Part shown: piece by piece, positions 1 to 13,000 of the stretch
Layout: each line of letters starts with the position of its first letter
Numbering within the stretch: the first letter of the stretch is position 1
Assembly: GCA_018806985.1 (NCBI GenBank)
Contig: JADANN010000397.1
Span: 350,001-414,000, forward strand
Reading direction: 5' to 3'
DNA from: Angiostrongylus vasorum
Taxonomy: Eukaryota > Nematoda > Chromadorea > Rhabditida > Metastrongylidae
Length of the DNA: 64,000 bases
Made by a program: the position numbers and the translations under genes
The notes under the pieces: model-generated
What the model saw: the letters and a program-made list of their open reading frames with translations, nothing else
Told to the model about the DNA's origin: nothing
Database searches by the model: none

Positions 1-1387
1 GAAATTTTACCAATGAAAAAAAGAAAAGCTGAGTCGACCACTAAGGCGTTGTCTTCACTGCTGTGAGACCGTTTCAAAATCCATAAAATAACGCGTAAAT
101 GCGTCCTTGTTTTAGGAGGTAAAGATGTTCCACGTAAAAGTAGTTTGTTTAGTTTGTTTCACTTTTTCCAACAGTCTTTTAGTTTATTATTATTGTATTA
201 CCCCATCAAATGCATCACACTCTACAAATCCCAGCTCTTATTGCATTCGATTCGTTTCCTCACGCCACATCCACGAAGCTCTCCGAACTTTTTTTTGCGT
301 TAGTGTTTGGCTGCTGCTTGTGAATTGTCGTCTTTCTTTTGAATGGTGTTAAATCTTTGGTCGAGTCGATTCTCTCTGATGTCCTAAGATAGCCGCGTTA
401 GAGCGTGCCTACTTGATTCGAGCTAATGAGGGTTGTCTCAAACAAGTCTAGTAACAATATCCCCTACTCTGGTGAGGTGCTGGGTGGGCCAGTGAAGGGT
501 TGAACCAGCACTTGGGTAGTTTGGGTGTTCCGCGTAAGGCATGGGATCACCACCTCTGCACTAACCGCTACCTCCAATATTCTTTAATCGCCGAAAAGGT
601 TATGAAGCATCAGCAGCTGAATATAAGCTGGTATCCACAAAATGCCTTTTTTACCATAAATATTGGTAAATTGTGCCCACTATAATGTCAGTACCGAAGG
701 GTTGTGTGTCTAGCAGACTTAGTCGGTAGTTCTTATCTTTGTCAGTACGAGCTAGGTACTTCTATATGATTTTTAAAACTGGTCATGTACAACTCATCAT
801 TCAAGTACACAACATCGGATCATTGAAAAAATATTACTTTTCGAGAGCGTGAAGGTACCATTATGAAGAGAACTTTCTTTACTGACTGCTTCAGGGTGGA
901 CTATCCGTTAAAGAACAAATTAGTGTCAATACTTTGTCATATCAAAAACAACCACTTTGTATAAAAAAAGCACTGCCGCGTAAGCATGCTTCATTTGTGC
1001 GGTGTTCCACTGAAAAGGTACCCTGACGCAGATGCCACGACGAAAAAGACAAACAACTCTCCAGTCGGATAATCGACTCTGATGATGACGAAGACATCGA
1101 AACCTCAGCCGAATAAACCCACTTATCAGCCTCGTGCAAGCTCAACAATTTGAATACATTTTGATTACTTTGCTTCCGAGATTAAGTGGCAGTCGGGTTT
1201 GAATACTGTTGTGGGTCTCTGTTTCCGTATTTTTTATAAGCGCATTGTACCCACATTCTATGCGATAACTGTCCTTTACCAAAGCAAACACACTTGAAAT
1301 ATAACTATAACGATGCTGATATATTTTCAAAACTATCATCCGCATGTATCTGAGGTGAGGATCGAAATCACTAATACTCCTTCAGAT
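1..1387. other. No gene supported
   Basis: AT-rich sequence with short chance frames on both strands and no splice-consistent coding exon. No member of families A-D was recognised here. Confidence 0.5.
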
Positions 1388-1650
1388 TGTGCTGGAGGTT
1401 TACAAATATCTCAGCAGCACTGTGGGAACATTTCACATCATACGCTGCCATAAGAAGAATGGGCAGTTAATAAAAAAAGTGACTACATTGATGCTCATAT
1501 ATTTGAGAAACTCGGAAGGTAAGTATCTGGAGCGGGGATCTGCGGCGGGGTTCTAACTCGTTATTACCCTTTTCTGAGGCTTCCACATTCCCCACTACAC
1601 CATACGGGTCCTCCGTTTCGCCTTTCTCTCAGCGGTTAGAACTGGAACAG
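1388..1650. repeat. Degraded family C pieces
   Basis: GGAGGTTTACAAATATCTCA (1396, - sense) and, from about 1488, the + sense GATGCTCATATATTTGAG through CACCATACGGGTCCTCCGTT match family C arms at reduced identity. This could be the remains of a fold-back pair with its order altered. Confidence 0.45.
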
Positions 1651-1954
1651 TCAAGTGTACGTATCCTGCAAATAATTGTAAGATATACGTTAGTATTGGA
1701 AGGTATGAATTTTTTGCATGTTTCTAAATGCAGAATAGAACCTTTGCCGACTACCGCTCAGTACAACGTCTGTGTTCAACAAACTATCAACAGATAGCAA
1801 GAAGAACACGAAATCAGTTCTATAAGTTAACATAAAGCATCGGAAAGAAAATGAGACCTATAAGTGTCTCACCATCTATTGATGCAAAGCTATTGTGACA
1901 CCCATAAACGTTGCTCATCCAAAAATTATTAATGAATATCGATTTCTTAAAATT

Positions 1955-2390
1955 TCATCCAAGACCAATCTTTCTACAAGCGTTCCCGATGTTGGCATTC
2001 ATTCGTTCCACTTCGCTACTGTTTGTTGTTATAAGAATGAAATCATCAGCAGAGCGAAGGTGGTGTACTCGCCAGCCATCGACTTTTACAGGTTGTGGAG
2101 TTCTCCTACTTTTTGTACAACAGTATTGACTTGCGGTTTTTCCATTTAATATGAACCTTGCACCCTGACAACGCGTGAAAAATAAGGCTATTGTGCTGAC
2201 AAGATTTGGAGGAATATTCACAAGGTGTTCAGATCTTGTCCTGTCCAGGACGCAAATGTTCACTCCTCAGAACTATTCTAAAATATCAGTGAACATTTTG
2301 TTAGTTTTTGGAGAGACTAGTAACCACGCCCTTTTGCTCATCACGTCATATCGTTTTGATGCACCACTGCCAAATTTCACAGAATAACAA
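1955..2390 (-). pseudogene. RTE reverse-transcriptase fragment (catalytic box region)
   Basis: The - strand frame reads VDGWRVHHLRSADDFILITT followed by SEVERMNANIGNACRKIGLG. This lines up with the FADD box and following region of the RTE relic at 5985-6317 (LRFADDIVLITSNISQVEHM). Here the box has become SADD. Upstream residues are degraded but alignable (NIPPNLVST...). This is an old, 5'- and 3'-truncated copy. Confidence 0.7.
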
Positions 2391-4154
2391 TGATTGCTTA
2401 GCATGGACTCTCAACAGTCCTGTTCTTAGGGACTCTGAATAAACTTGGTGTGCCTTCATCCATGTAATTCTAAGCGTTTTTTAAACGAGGATTCTTCAAG
2501 GTCTCCTTTTTGGTTGGCTTAACAACAGAATTTCTGATTTGGCGCTATCGTGAATTAGGCGGTCCATGAAACGGTTAAATGGTTCTAGGCTTCATCCCTG
2601 CTGCGCAAAATTGGAGTATTCGCTTTACACTATCTTTTCCGTTTTAAGTAAGAAGGCAAGAGACAAAAAATCGGACCGATTATACTGTATAAAGAAACGC
2701 AAAGCGTTAACTTCGTCAACGGAGATGGGTGATTGGTACGGCTTTCCGCTGTGCTCGATTCGACTCCTCATGATTCCATGCAACAAAGGCCGGGAAATTA
2801 CTTTTTTTGTGTGCAATCGCTTCCAACATTGCGGCTGTCATAATGGATAGGCTGTCGGAATGTTGCCACTAAGATTACTACTACACTTCGTTTCCTTCAG
2901 AGATGTATCAAACCAAAAGAAGGAAGACAATTGAAAGCCCTCCAATATCTTTTGTTTCACAAACCAGACGTTGTTCACGAGGTGTGGCGAGACAGTGAGC
3001 AGTAATAGAGAGGTGTTACTGATGCGGTGCCAATGTAGCCTTCCATGTTTCCGAGGTCGAAAAATTGGTCCTAGGATTGTCTGAAAAAATCCTATCTGCG
3101 TTATGACTGGCGGCGCTCAGGCAGAGATTGTGCAGGATTCCAACAACAATGAACTCAACCAGCGTTCAACGAGATCCGAAAACAAAACAAAGTTTCCAGT
3201 TTTAAAGTCGGAATCAAATTTCGATGTACCTCTGAGAGTGTGAAACGATGAACCGAATGAAAAGGAATGCCGAGATCCTCACATGCGATGTCGGTCACAG
3301 GAAAATGAAAAAGAACTAAATGGTTCAGCAGGTGATTTTGCTATTTCATGTCATTAGTTGCTTGACTTTAACGGATAATAAACAATGAATAACTGATTTA
3401 CAATTGCTGCAACGTCCATTTTAGTACTATGACTCCTAGATTTCAAAGACTTTTAAAGAATGAGACCGGGGGGAAAAAAAAAGCTGTTTCCTTTGAGAAT
3501 GAGATCTGCGTATAGACAGTGTTTCAGCTTTCATTAGCCTATCTTTTTTACCCTCTCATTCCTGTTGATGGATGATTGCTGATAGCATAGATAGAGTGAA
3601 AAAGTAGCCTAGAAAATGGCAAAGCAAGGGACTCGATTGATATAGTTGATGGCATGTGAGCCCCTTGAAAAGGTAATCACGGGATCGAACCCCATCTAAG
3701 CTCCAGAGTTTCGCTCACATCTTAGCGTAATTGTTGTTTTGTGCACTGAGTTCCTCTAGTGAGGTTGTGAAATTGTTCTGCTGAGTATATTGCGTGTCGG
3801 TTCGAGCTTTTCAGATTCGGAAGAAAACGAGTGTACCAACAACCTCATGTTTGCTCATCAAGAAAACAGTGAATTATTTGAACAATGCCGTTGTTGGTAG
3901 AAGGGCTGCCGTGGGAATTGCTAACCATTTCACTTCTCATGTTCCTAAAAAAGCAATAAATAGTACAACTGAATAACAATAAATGATTAATCAGTCGTAC
4001 ATATTGTCTTGTCTGGAAATTTATATCGCATCTACATTCTCATTTTTGTTATTTGTAGTTTCATCACTGTTTTTTTCTACGGTAAATGCAGTGTGCTATG
4101 GCATTTTATGCACTTTCGCACTTCAAAACAGAATTATCACGTGTAATACCTGTA
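2391..4154. other. No gene supported; probable decayed repeat DNA
   Basis: Nothing convincing beyond the family C-like fragment at 3630-3705. The frame at 2566-2850 has no motif or splice context. Confidence 0.4.
3630..3705 (-). repeat. Family C-like tRNA-type fragment
   Basis: ATGTGAGCCCCTTGAAAAGG and CACGGGATCGAACCCC recall the tRNA-like block of family C. No cloverleaf closes around it, so it is not called as a tRNA gene. Confidence 0.3.
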
Positions 4155-4320
4155 GTCTCGTTGATCGTCGAGTGACTCGAGCGGCCGCCGATAAATCTTC
4201 CATTTCCCCTTGTCGCATGCATGAGTGGCCCAGTGGGTTCTGCTCGCCTCAGTGGGATTCGCAATGTGCCATACGAAAACCGCAAAATATGTCAACTAAC
4301 CTTGTGTAGTATCATGTCCA
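4155..4320 (-). mobile_element. 3' end fragment of an RTE element
   Basis: The sequence GTTGATCGTCGAGTGACTCG and the following 130 bases closely match 5345-5470, the 3' coding end of the RTE relic, in the same orientation. Translated on the - strand it gives the conserved tail around HWAT...DKGKWK. Only the 3' tip is present, as expected for 5'-truncated target-primed insertion. Confidence 0.6.
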
Positions 4321-5339
4321 GATTTTGGCCTGAAATAAAGTTTTTCAACCCAAAACTTTCCTAGGTGACTGACAATTCGGAGATCTTTACTTTCCATTCA
4401 CTAAGAGGTCTCATCTTTCACCTTAGAGCAAAAATATCTGAAAGAATCGACAAACTAAGAAGCCATGAAGGAAGTGGAACATTTACCACTTAGGGCAGTA
4501 GGCCTGAATGTGAAAAAATATTTCGCAGAGTCACAGAGCGAAGTGAAAATATTAAACAAGGACTGAAGATATCACAAAGGTGTCACCCACCCAACTCAAG
4601 GCGATAATCTTCACGTTACATGACATGTCCCCAGGTGAGAAACTCGGACCAAAAGTGACCTTGTACTAGCCATCGGACGCATACGAACTCAGGTGAGGTC
4701 TCTGCCGCATAAACTCCATGTCTGATATTGAAGAGCTTCGTAACCAAACTATGGGTATTCTTAGACTACCCATTCTCACATGTTATACGAGTCCCAACAC
4801 TTCCTATATTCGTTTCGTTGTCTTGCAACCTTCATCCACGGAATCGGTCGGATTAACGTGTAAGCCACTCACTACCTGAGGTTCTCAACTTTTTCTTCCT
4901 AAATATTAAATGTTTGTCAAGCGTTATTTTCTCTGGATGCCCAAAGAAACTCTGGTATTGCGTCCTCATATCGTCACCAGAGAAGCGGTCGCCAGCCACT
5001 ACCGACCGGCGCAAGGTTTAAACCTCTAGGAATCCAAATCTTCCATGAGTGCATGTGGCGGTTTCCATTAGACAAAAACAAGCAAAGAAGATGGCTTCGT
5101 TTTTCTCATCTAAAAATTACTTGAACCATTCTAACGCACATAGGGTAGCATCGGAATCCGCCGTTGGGAGTTGTGCGTACATGCCAAGGAAATTAACAGA
5201 CTGGCGACGACATAGTTCCCATTGACTCATGCGTACCGTGTCATAGTGGTTTGAATTAGTCAGGGGATTATTCACCTCCTCTTCGGCCAATTACGTTGTA
5301 GCACACAGCCTTTTTAGCTATCACTGTGCCACCTGACTT
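4321..5339. other. Unassigned spacer between two RTE 3' ends
   Basis: No open frame or known repeat is supported. It separates the RTE tip at 4155-4320 from the 3' end of the main RTE relic. Confidence 0.4.
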
Positions 5340-8300
5340 TCTGTTGATTGTCGATTGACTCGAGCGGGCGCCAACAACTTTCCAACCTTCCACTTTTCCC
5401 TGTCGTGTATAAGAGTAGCCTAGTGGGTTCTGTTCGCTCTAGGGCTTCATTGCGCATCATACCTTTCTTCCGGGCTCTTCGTGAAGAACTCTAGCCATCG
5501 GGTCGGTGGTCTTCCTGTAGCGCGTTTGTCATCCCGATGAATCCAGTCAATAATGGCTCTTCGTTGTCGATCATACGCATTGTCCGGCACAGTTTATCTT
5601 CAGCAGTTAGGCGCACAGAGCGGCATCTTTGATTTCTGAACGTTGACGCAGGTCCGTGCTTCGCATCCTTTCCCTTACATGTGTGACACGGGATGCTTCA
5701 ATAATGCTGAGTGATCCTTCATCTCGCTTACGCGGCGACCAGGTTTCTGACGCATACGTTAAAGCAGGAAGTATCCCGTAGTCGAAAAGGTGGGCACGCA
5801 ATCGGGTGTTCTTTATTCTCTTCACCTCATCCTTTGTGCTCTTGCAGGCTCCCTAAACCGTTCGCTTCCTTCTGCTCAACTCTGAAGCTAAGTCATTCAT
5901 CATGTTGATCTCCAGAACTAGATAGACATAACTGGAGCATTCGGAGAAATTCGTTCCGTTGAGCGTGAATGGGACATACGAAACCTATCCGTTCTTCAGG
6001 AACATCGTTTCTGTGAGATTTAGTCGAAGACCAATCTTTTCAGAGGCTTTATCAAAGTCGGCAAGCATATGTTCCACTTGACTAATGTTTGATGTTATAA
6101 GGACTATGTCATCAGCAAAGCGAAGATAATGTAAGTGCCGACCATCGATTTTCACTCCCATATTATCCCATTCCAGTGTTCGCATGACGTTCTGGAGAGA
6201 AGTGGTTAATAATTTTGGCGAGATGGTATTGCCTTGCCTAACTCCTGTTCCGACGTCAATGTTAATATCGTTGTAGAATGGTGATATCTTGGTTGTGAGG
6301 TTTTTTGTACAGCTCACGAAAAATCTTTATGTACTGAGTAAGGATTCCATAGATATCAACGGCTTCAGTGACTGCTTCTATCTCAGCTGAGTCAAAAGCC
6401 TTCTGTAAACCGATGAAAGTGAGACAGAGCGGTCTTTTGCACCCTCGCGATACTTCAATGAACCTTGTTGTCGTATGGATGTGGTCCATCATATTAAATC
6501 CTTTTCGAAACCTTGCTTGCTCACATGGCTGTCCTTCGTCCAGTGTTCTGTCAATCCTGTTTAGGATGACTCGAGTGAAAAGTTTGTAGACGACAGACAG
6601 CAAGCAGATTGAGCGATGGTTGCCGATACCGTGTAGGTCACCCTTCTTGAACAATAATACGGTCATGCTGGTCTTCCACTGAAGGAGCCTTCCATTCAGA
6701 CAGGTAACGTGTGAAGAGCCGAGCCATTGTCTTTACGAGGACTGGTGGAAGGTTCTTCAGGTGTTCTGGTCTTATGCTGTCCGGACCTGGTGCTGTTCGG
6801 TTTTTCACCGACGAAATGGCATGTTGGATTTCGGAAGGGAGAACCGGTGGTGCAACATATCCATCCTCCTTTATTTCATACGACGGAAGGTGGACGTGGC
6901 TATCGAAGGCATCTGAGAAGTTGTGGTGAATGATTTTCTTCATCGTCTTTCTGAACAATGCGACCGTTCCGTCTGCGCATCGGAGTGCAACCATCTTGGT
7001 CTTGTAAGTGGCGAAGCTTCGGTGGGCTTTGCGAATGCTTTTCCCAGCTTCTGCAGCCTCGACCATTGCTGCTGTTCTTCCTCTCTAAGATCTTCTTTTA
7101 TTGCCTGTCTGCATTGTTTTGCATGTTCGGACGTTAGTTCGCGGTTGCTTTCAGCTCGTGCGATTCCATGGTGGCGTGTCAGCTCGAGTGTTTCTGGAGA
7201 GCAAACGTGAAGATGTTTAATGAGCCGATCGTATTCCTCGTCGATGCTATCGACAACGGTATCTTCCCAACAGCCGACTAATAAGCTGAATAAGTTCCAG
7301 TTAATGGTGGCTCTGAGACTTCGGTTTTTGAATTTAGCGGCTTTTTATCCTTTCCGTGAGAAACAGAATCTTGTAGAAGGAGGCGATGGTCTGATCCCGT
7401 GTAGAATTTTGGAACAACAGCGATATCGGTTAGGCAAAACCTTCTATTTACTATGATGTGGTCTATTTCGTTATGGTATTCTCCATTGGGAGACTACCAC
7501 GTCCAACGTTGAGGGTGGGGCTTCTGGAATTGTGAGTTACCATGGACTGTCTTGGTCGCCATGATAAACTCAGACAGCCGCTCACCCTGTTCGTTTCATT
7601 CTACTCCATGGGTAGCAATGTGACGTTCTTCAGACGTTCTTCTTGGTCCAGTCTTAGCGTTGAAATCTTCAATAATGACCTTGAAGAATGTATCTTCTTC
7701 TCTGTAGAACTTCTCCAAGTCCATATAGAACGCTTCGGCTTCTTCTTCGTCATGTTTTGATGTCGACGCGTAAGCGACGAAGATTGACATAGCCGGTATT
7801 GATCAACATCTTTTTAATCGTAAACGTCCGATTCGGGTTGTAAGCTGTTCGAATGAATCGATGTTCATGGATAAGCTCGTGATGACGAGAACGCCGACGC
7901 CGCCGACTCTTCTGCTGTCGCATGTTCCGAGGAACAGTTCTTCTCAGGTATCATAGACGGCGTTGAATTGGTGGCTTCGTCTCGTCTTCGCAGGGTGATA
8001 ACGTCGTGCCTTATCTTTCTCGTTTGCATGATCAGGTCTTCTATCGAGGACTCGAATGCAAGGGTGCGTGCATTATAGGTGCAGATCGTCATATTAGTTC
8101 TTCGTGATCTAGGCGGTTTCCATTGGCCCTGAGATTTTAGCAGCTTCTCCGTACTCGTCCTAGCCAACGCTGCCGAATCGGGGCTCTTTGGGGGGTCAGG
8201 GGAATGAGGCCCGTTTCTTTCACTGTGTTTAGCATTTCGATACTCACATATAGCTTGCTGGGCCTCTGAACGTGGGGGGCTGGGTATACCAGCGGGTAGC

Positions 8301-8550
8301 TTGCCAGGCTCTCCCAGAGTGGACATGGAGCTTATTTGTTAGAGGCGACTCTAACGGCCTACCATATATTTCCATGTGACTTTGTTGCAGGCTTTGGTCG
8401 AATTGACTCGTAGAATGCAATCCGCATAAACTTGGACGCACCCAGACACACGTGCGTAAATGCGCCTCGTGAATACAGAAAGTATGTGCCATATCGACGC
8501 AGCAGAAACAGGGAGTCCATCCTCTGGATTCACCTGCGTCCCTGGGAAAT
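5340..8550 (-). pseudogene. Decayed RTE-type non-LTR retrotransposon (endonuclease plus reverse transcriptase)
   Basis: Reading on the - strand from about 8330 down, the order is typical of RTE elements. An apurinic-like endonuclease starts at MTICTYNARTLAFESSIEDL (about 8092). Its middle is at 7596-7790 ([34 protein letters not shown]) and its end at about 7400-7500 ([20 protein letters not shown]). A linker follows at 6638-7066 (NRTAPGPDSIRPEHLKNLPP). RT blocks are at 6262-6666 (TVLLFKKGDLHGIGNH, LLSVVYKLFTRVILNRI) and 5985-6317 (GVRQGNTISPKLL, and the catalytic box LRFADDIVLI). A C-terminal region is at 5607-5825 (RLRAHLFDYGILPALTYASE), and the 3' end lies near 5340. Several frameshifts and stops separate the blocks, so the copy is dead. 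The YADD-like box reads FADD, normal for this group. Confidence 0.9.
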
Positions 8551-8711
8551 ACACGGTCGCTCTTGGTCCGCGATTAACCCCCTTTCCGCCACCTGGGGTC
8601 GTGCCACGTAGCCTTACGACTAACCGGCTCGAAATCGCTCATATAAGAAATCTCCGTGGAAACCCATTTATGGAATAGAAGATGTCTCTGCTAAGTTTAA
8701 AGGCTAGAATC

Positions 8712-8916
8712 AAAATCGTTGGCAAAAATGGTCCAAAAGGGCGACGACTCCCTGTGGTGGAGACGACCTAAGGAAGGCTTCCGCTGGGCTGACCTCAGGA
8801 CTTCGGAGAACTGCAGTGGCTACACTAGAAAGTCTTTGGATAATGGGAATTGTGCTGGTAGTCGCGCAACCAATGAAGACGCAAAATGTAAGTGCCCAAG
8901 TTAGCAAGTAAGTAAA
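8712..8916 (+). repeat. Family B repeat, 5'-truncated
   Basis: Starts in the middle of the family B body (GGGCGACGACTCCCTGTGGT) and ends AGCAAGTAAGTAAAG. Other copies share the GGGCTGACCTC and CCAGCAAA-like segments. Truncation at the 5' end and a short AAGTA tail are as expected for target-primed retroposition. Confidence 0.7.
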
Positions 8917-10046
8917 GGTTAGAATTTCAGATGTCAAAATAGCAATTTCGACGACCTTTTTTTTACGAATTAATAGTCAACCACTATCAGCAGGCACTGC
9001 GTTGGAGAACTTTAGAAAAACTTACGATCAGCTCAACTATTTCTGAGAATCTAAAGAATACTTCAAAGTCGAGAAAGCTTGACAAGTGAATATCGTTCGA
9101 TTTGGCAGCACATCGCACTATCGACGGTTCTAAGGTTGAAGGAGATGGAGTGCGAAACTCTGCCTCACCAACCACACCTGAGTGACCTTTTGCCTATCGA
9201 TTATCGGTTCCCCAAGTAACTCAACAACATTCTGTGCAAGGATCGCAAACATCGCCTAGATCGAAACTGGTTTAAACGAAATCATCTACGTCAAAAGGCC
9301 TGAAGTTTATGCAATTGGTGTAAGCAAACATTTCTCTAGTTAAAAGAATTTTATTCTGAGTTGAGATATGCCACTTTATGCATACAAGTTGCAATCTGTC
9401 TTCAATTTCCGAACAAACTGGTAAAACAATAAATAATAGCAGTGTAATAACAGGTAAGACAGTACGTAACAGTTTTACTGCTTGGTGACCTTTTTTTTAT
9501 TGCTTGGCATTTTAAAGCCGGCACCAACTTAAGAGAAAGTTCTCGAACATGGTTCTGAGCACTGTGATTCGATAACGCCATCTTCCTAAAAAAGTTATCG
9601 AGGAGAATTAGGACAATCCTACCGGCCCATACAATCCAAGACGAAGAGATGTTTGCCGTAAGAAGCACCTAAAGTGACTCAGCACTGTTGAGTCGCACCA
9701 GCAGCTGAGTGTCATCAAATTACGTCCAGATTTGCAAACCTCCGCAGCAGTGTTTACAGAAGAAAAACCAGTTCGCCGCTGAATTTCAAGAAAGTGATGT
9801 CCCCATGAAAATCGGATTCGTTTCAGATTCTCTATTCGTATTAAGCAAGAAAAAAATATTTTGAATGCTCTAAATATGATTATCTGGATTGGGAGGTGAG
9901 TACGATGAATGACATAATTCCAGAAATGAACGGAAGGAAGTGAGGAGCTTGACTAGTTTACAAAAGCATAGAGGAACTGGTCAGCACTATCATTAACAGG
10001 CAACAACGCATCCATCTTTTCAAGTCTGCGTCTCTTTCTGTCGCAG
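8917..10046. other. Upstream region of unrecognised gene 1
   Basis: Probably contains the missing 5' exons and promoter of the gene starting at 10047, but no ATG-bearing exon could be placed. The - strand frames at 8987-9175 and 9402-9668 show no motif. Confidence 0.35.
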
Positions 10047-13000
10047 CGCATGCGACGGATCCCAGCCTCTACGGAAGTTGGAGAAACGGCAAATCAGCGT
10101 TGTTGAATACTTCATGGAAAGTGCAATGGTAAAGGCATCGCACTTCATGAAAACCAGTGAAGGAATCTTAAACTCCGACCTACATCGACGAACAGATATT
10201 GGTGACGCTGCCGTACAAGGTCAAAGCGTCGAAAATCAGGTGAGTAAGACATATGATGCGTCTTTATAACAATGCACCGACATCACCAATTAACGTGTTG
10301 GTCTCACAGGATGCCTAAGCATAACAAGAACATGATCCGTGTAATTATAAGGCTTCTGGGATAAGTGGGAAACATAACAGCGCCCGCTCGAGTCATTCAA
10401 CAATCAATAGAAGAATAAGAGTTGCGTATGAAGCTATCTGAATGATAAAGACACACTTTTCTTCTTAGGAAAAGCATTTTTTTACTTTTTCATCGTGTCT
10501 GAAATCATTTCTATCGAAGGGGACGTAAAAAAATCATTTTGATGGCTTTCAAGCAACAAAGCCTGAGGGGTAAAGTTTTTTAAAGATTGGCACATTTTTT
10601 CTGAATACTGAACACAATTGCGCCAACAGCTGTCACCATTGAGATAAAAAGTTATTTTTTTTCTTTCACAAGTTATTTACTCTTCCAACTAAATTCATTG
10701 TCATTTCATTACGATCTCATAGAAGGAAAACAACATATGAGGCATGTGTGGCCACTTTACTCGCTTTCACTTTCTCGATCACCTTCTTTCTTATGAGTAA
10801 TTACGGTGGAAACCACAACGGTTTACCAGGTGTGCATTGGCTGACTAATGCCGACTCGACGAGGCCCCTAACAAACCTGTTCTGAGCCTGCATCTTGTTT
10901 AATCACTACTTTCTTCCTATTGATCACAGTCACGTCAATTTCAGTCTTCGGAGGGCTATCCTAATTCCATCTCGATCATAAGTCGTTGCGTTGCAAGACA
11001 GTCACACCTCAACCAATTTGTTTCACCTTGACACCTTGAGACCTTGAGATGTTTCCTGTATTTCTTAAAATTTTACTGATTTATTTCTTCCGCAATACCT
11101 TCGCATTGCCGAAGAGCATCACACCGGAACCAAATATTAGTTTTAAAAAACGCCTGCATTTTTTTAGTAAATTTTCGATGTTGAAAAGAACCACGGACGT
11201 GGAAAATATACTTTTTGATTATCATAGCTGCTTTTCTAGTCCTTGCATGGAAGAAGCATCAGGCGCTTATACCGTACCTGTTAATTATTTTCTAAATATC
11301 ACATAATGTTCCGATTCCTCGTATTACACACTGCTATCGTTAGCTACTTTTTTTCATATGTAAAAGTTTATCATCCACTTCTTAGGTGTTTTCTTGCAAA
11401 CCACAATGATATTGACGGTTTCCATGGAAGATATGGAATTGTTTCCGAAGGATTCACATTTGAACACTAAAACTAATTCTGTTCCAATTGATGTTGACTG
11501 CTTTACACAGGTGAGTTCAGCAGTTCTTTCTACGAAATACTTCTGACGTTCTGAGAAAATCTATTGGTTTAATTACACGCCTTTTTTTTCCGTTTTTTCT
11601 GCATCTTCACGAAAACGTTTCTCGCTGTTCTCACAACATTGCCTAATCTGTTATGTTTTCATGTTCGCATACGAGATTGTGCAAGCTTGTTGTAGATGCA
11701 CTCATCGCTTGGACGTCTTTGGTGGTCCCGACTGGTGATTTCAGTGCGAGGTTATGTTGTGAATTATGTGCAAAATGACGATGAAACATTATTCCACACT
11801 GACGATGCCTTCATTTGTATTCACCGATATTTGGCAGAAGAGAAAAGTGAAAGGCCTCTTGCTCGACAGGTACTTTCGAGAATAAATATGATTTTTTACT
11901 AATAGTTGAGTGGTGCGTTTTCTGAATTACCAAGGCTCTAGCACCATATTGCCATTGGACAGGCACAAGTCATACAATGATGGATAGATTCCCTCGATCT
12001 GTAATTCATATGGATAGCTACCCTCTTTCGATGAATTATCTGCCAGATCAGCAGTTCTTCGGTTAGGTTGTGTTTATAAACTTTGAAGTTCTGCTCTATA
12101 AGTAACGATAACAGAAAGCTGAGCAACCAGCGGTACCAAGTAGTGAACCATGCTGGAATGCAAATTTTAAACTATCTTCAATTGTTGGACCAACACCAGC
12201 TTTTATTTTGCCCACGTTTCGATCGTCTTCCTCAGAGCCGATGATCCGAGTCAATGCTCGCAGTTCTTCACTTTCTCGATGTGGTGTTTTCGTCGTCATA
12301 CTGAGTCAGATCTTCCTCAGTGCCTCCCATCTCTCGAATGAGACAACCTCAGCGAAGCTCCCTTTTATACAGGACGGTCATTGCTGATACGGCTATCCGT
12401 TGACAATAATTTGTTTTTCATCGGATATAACTTTAATGATGCTGAGATATTTGCAAGACTCCGCACCGCAGGTGTTTGCTGTGGGGAACGAACACGCTAT
12501 TGTCCTTTCCGGGGGTAACGCGTTCACCACCACACCATGCGGGTCCTTCGTTTCGCCTGTCTCTCAGCTAGTCCTATCGATCTTTTGCCGTCAGCCATCA
12601 CCCATCAACGGGATTCACCTGGGGAACCCAAATCGGCAACGAACCCAGTTAAGCTAAGGCTGCAGTTATAATCACAATTTTAACTTATTATTTACTGCCT
12701 ACTCTTTTTAACGGCAGAGCATATTACGAAATATAACTCTAATGATGCTGAGATATTTGCAAAAGTCCGGACCGCACGTGGAAAATTGTGATTATAACTG
12801 CAGCCTCAGCTTAACTGGGTTCGTTGCCGATTTGGGCTCCGCAGATCAATCCCGCTGACAGGTGATTGCTGACGGCAAAAGATCGATAGAACTAGCTGAG
12901 AGGCAGGCGAAACGAAGGACCCACGTGATGTGCTGGTGAACGCTTCACTCCCCGGAAAGGACAATGGCGCGTTCGTTCTCCACCGCAGACACCTGTGATC

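Noticed and set aside
6711..7210. + strand open frames over the RTE relic
   Set aside because: They are antisense shadows of the reverse-transcriptase region.
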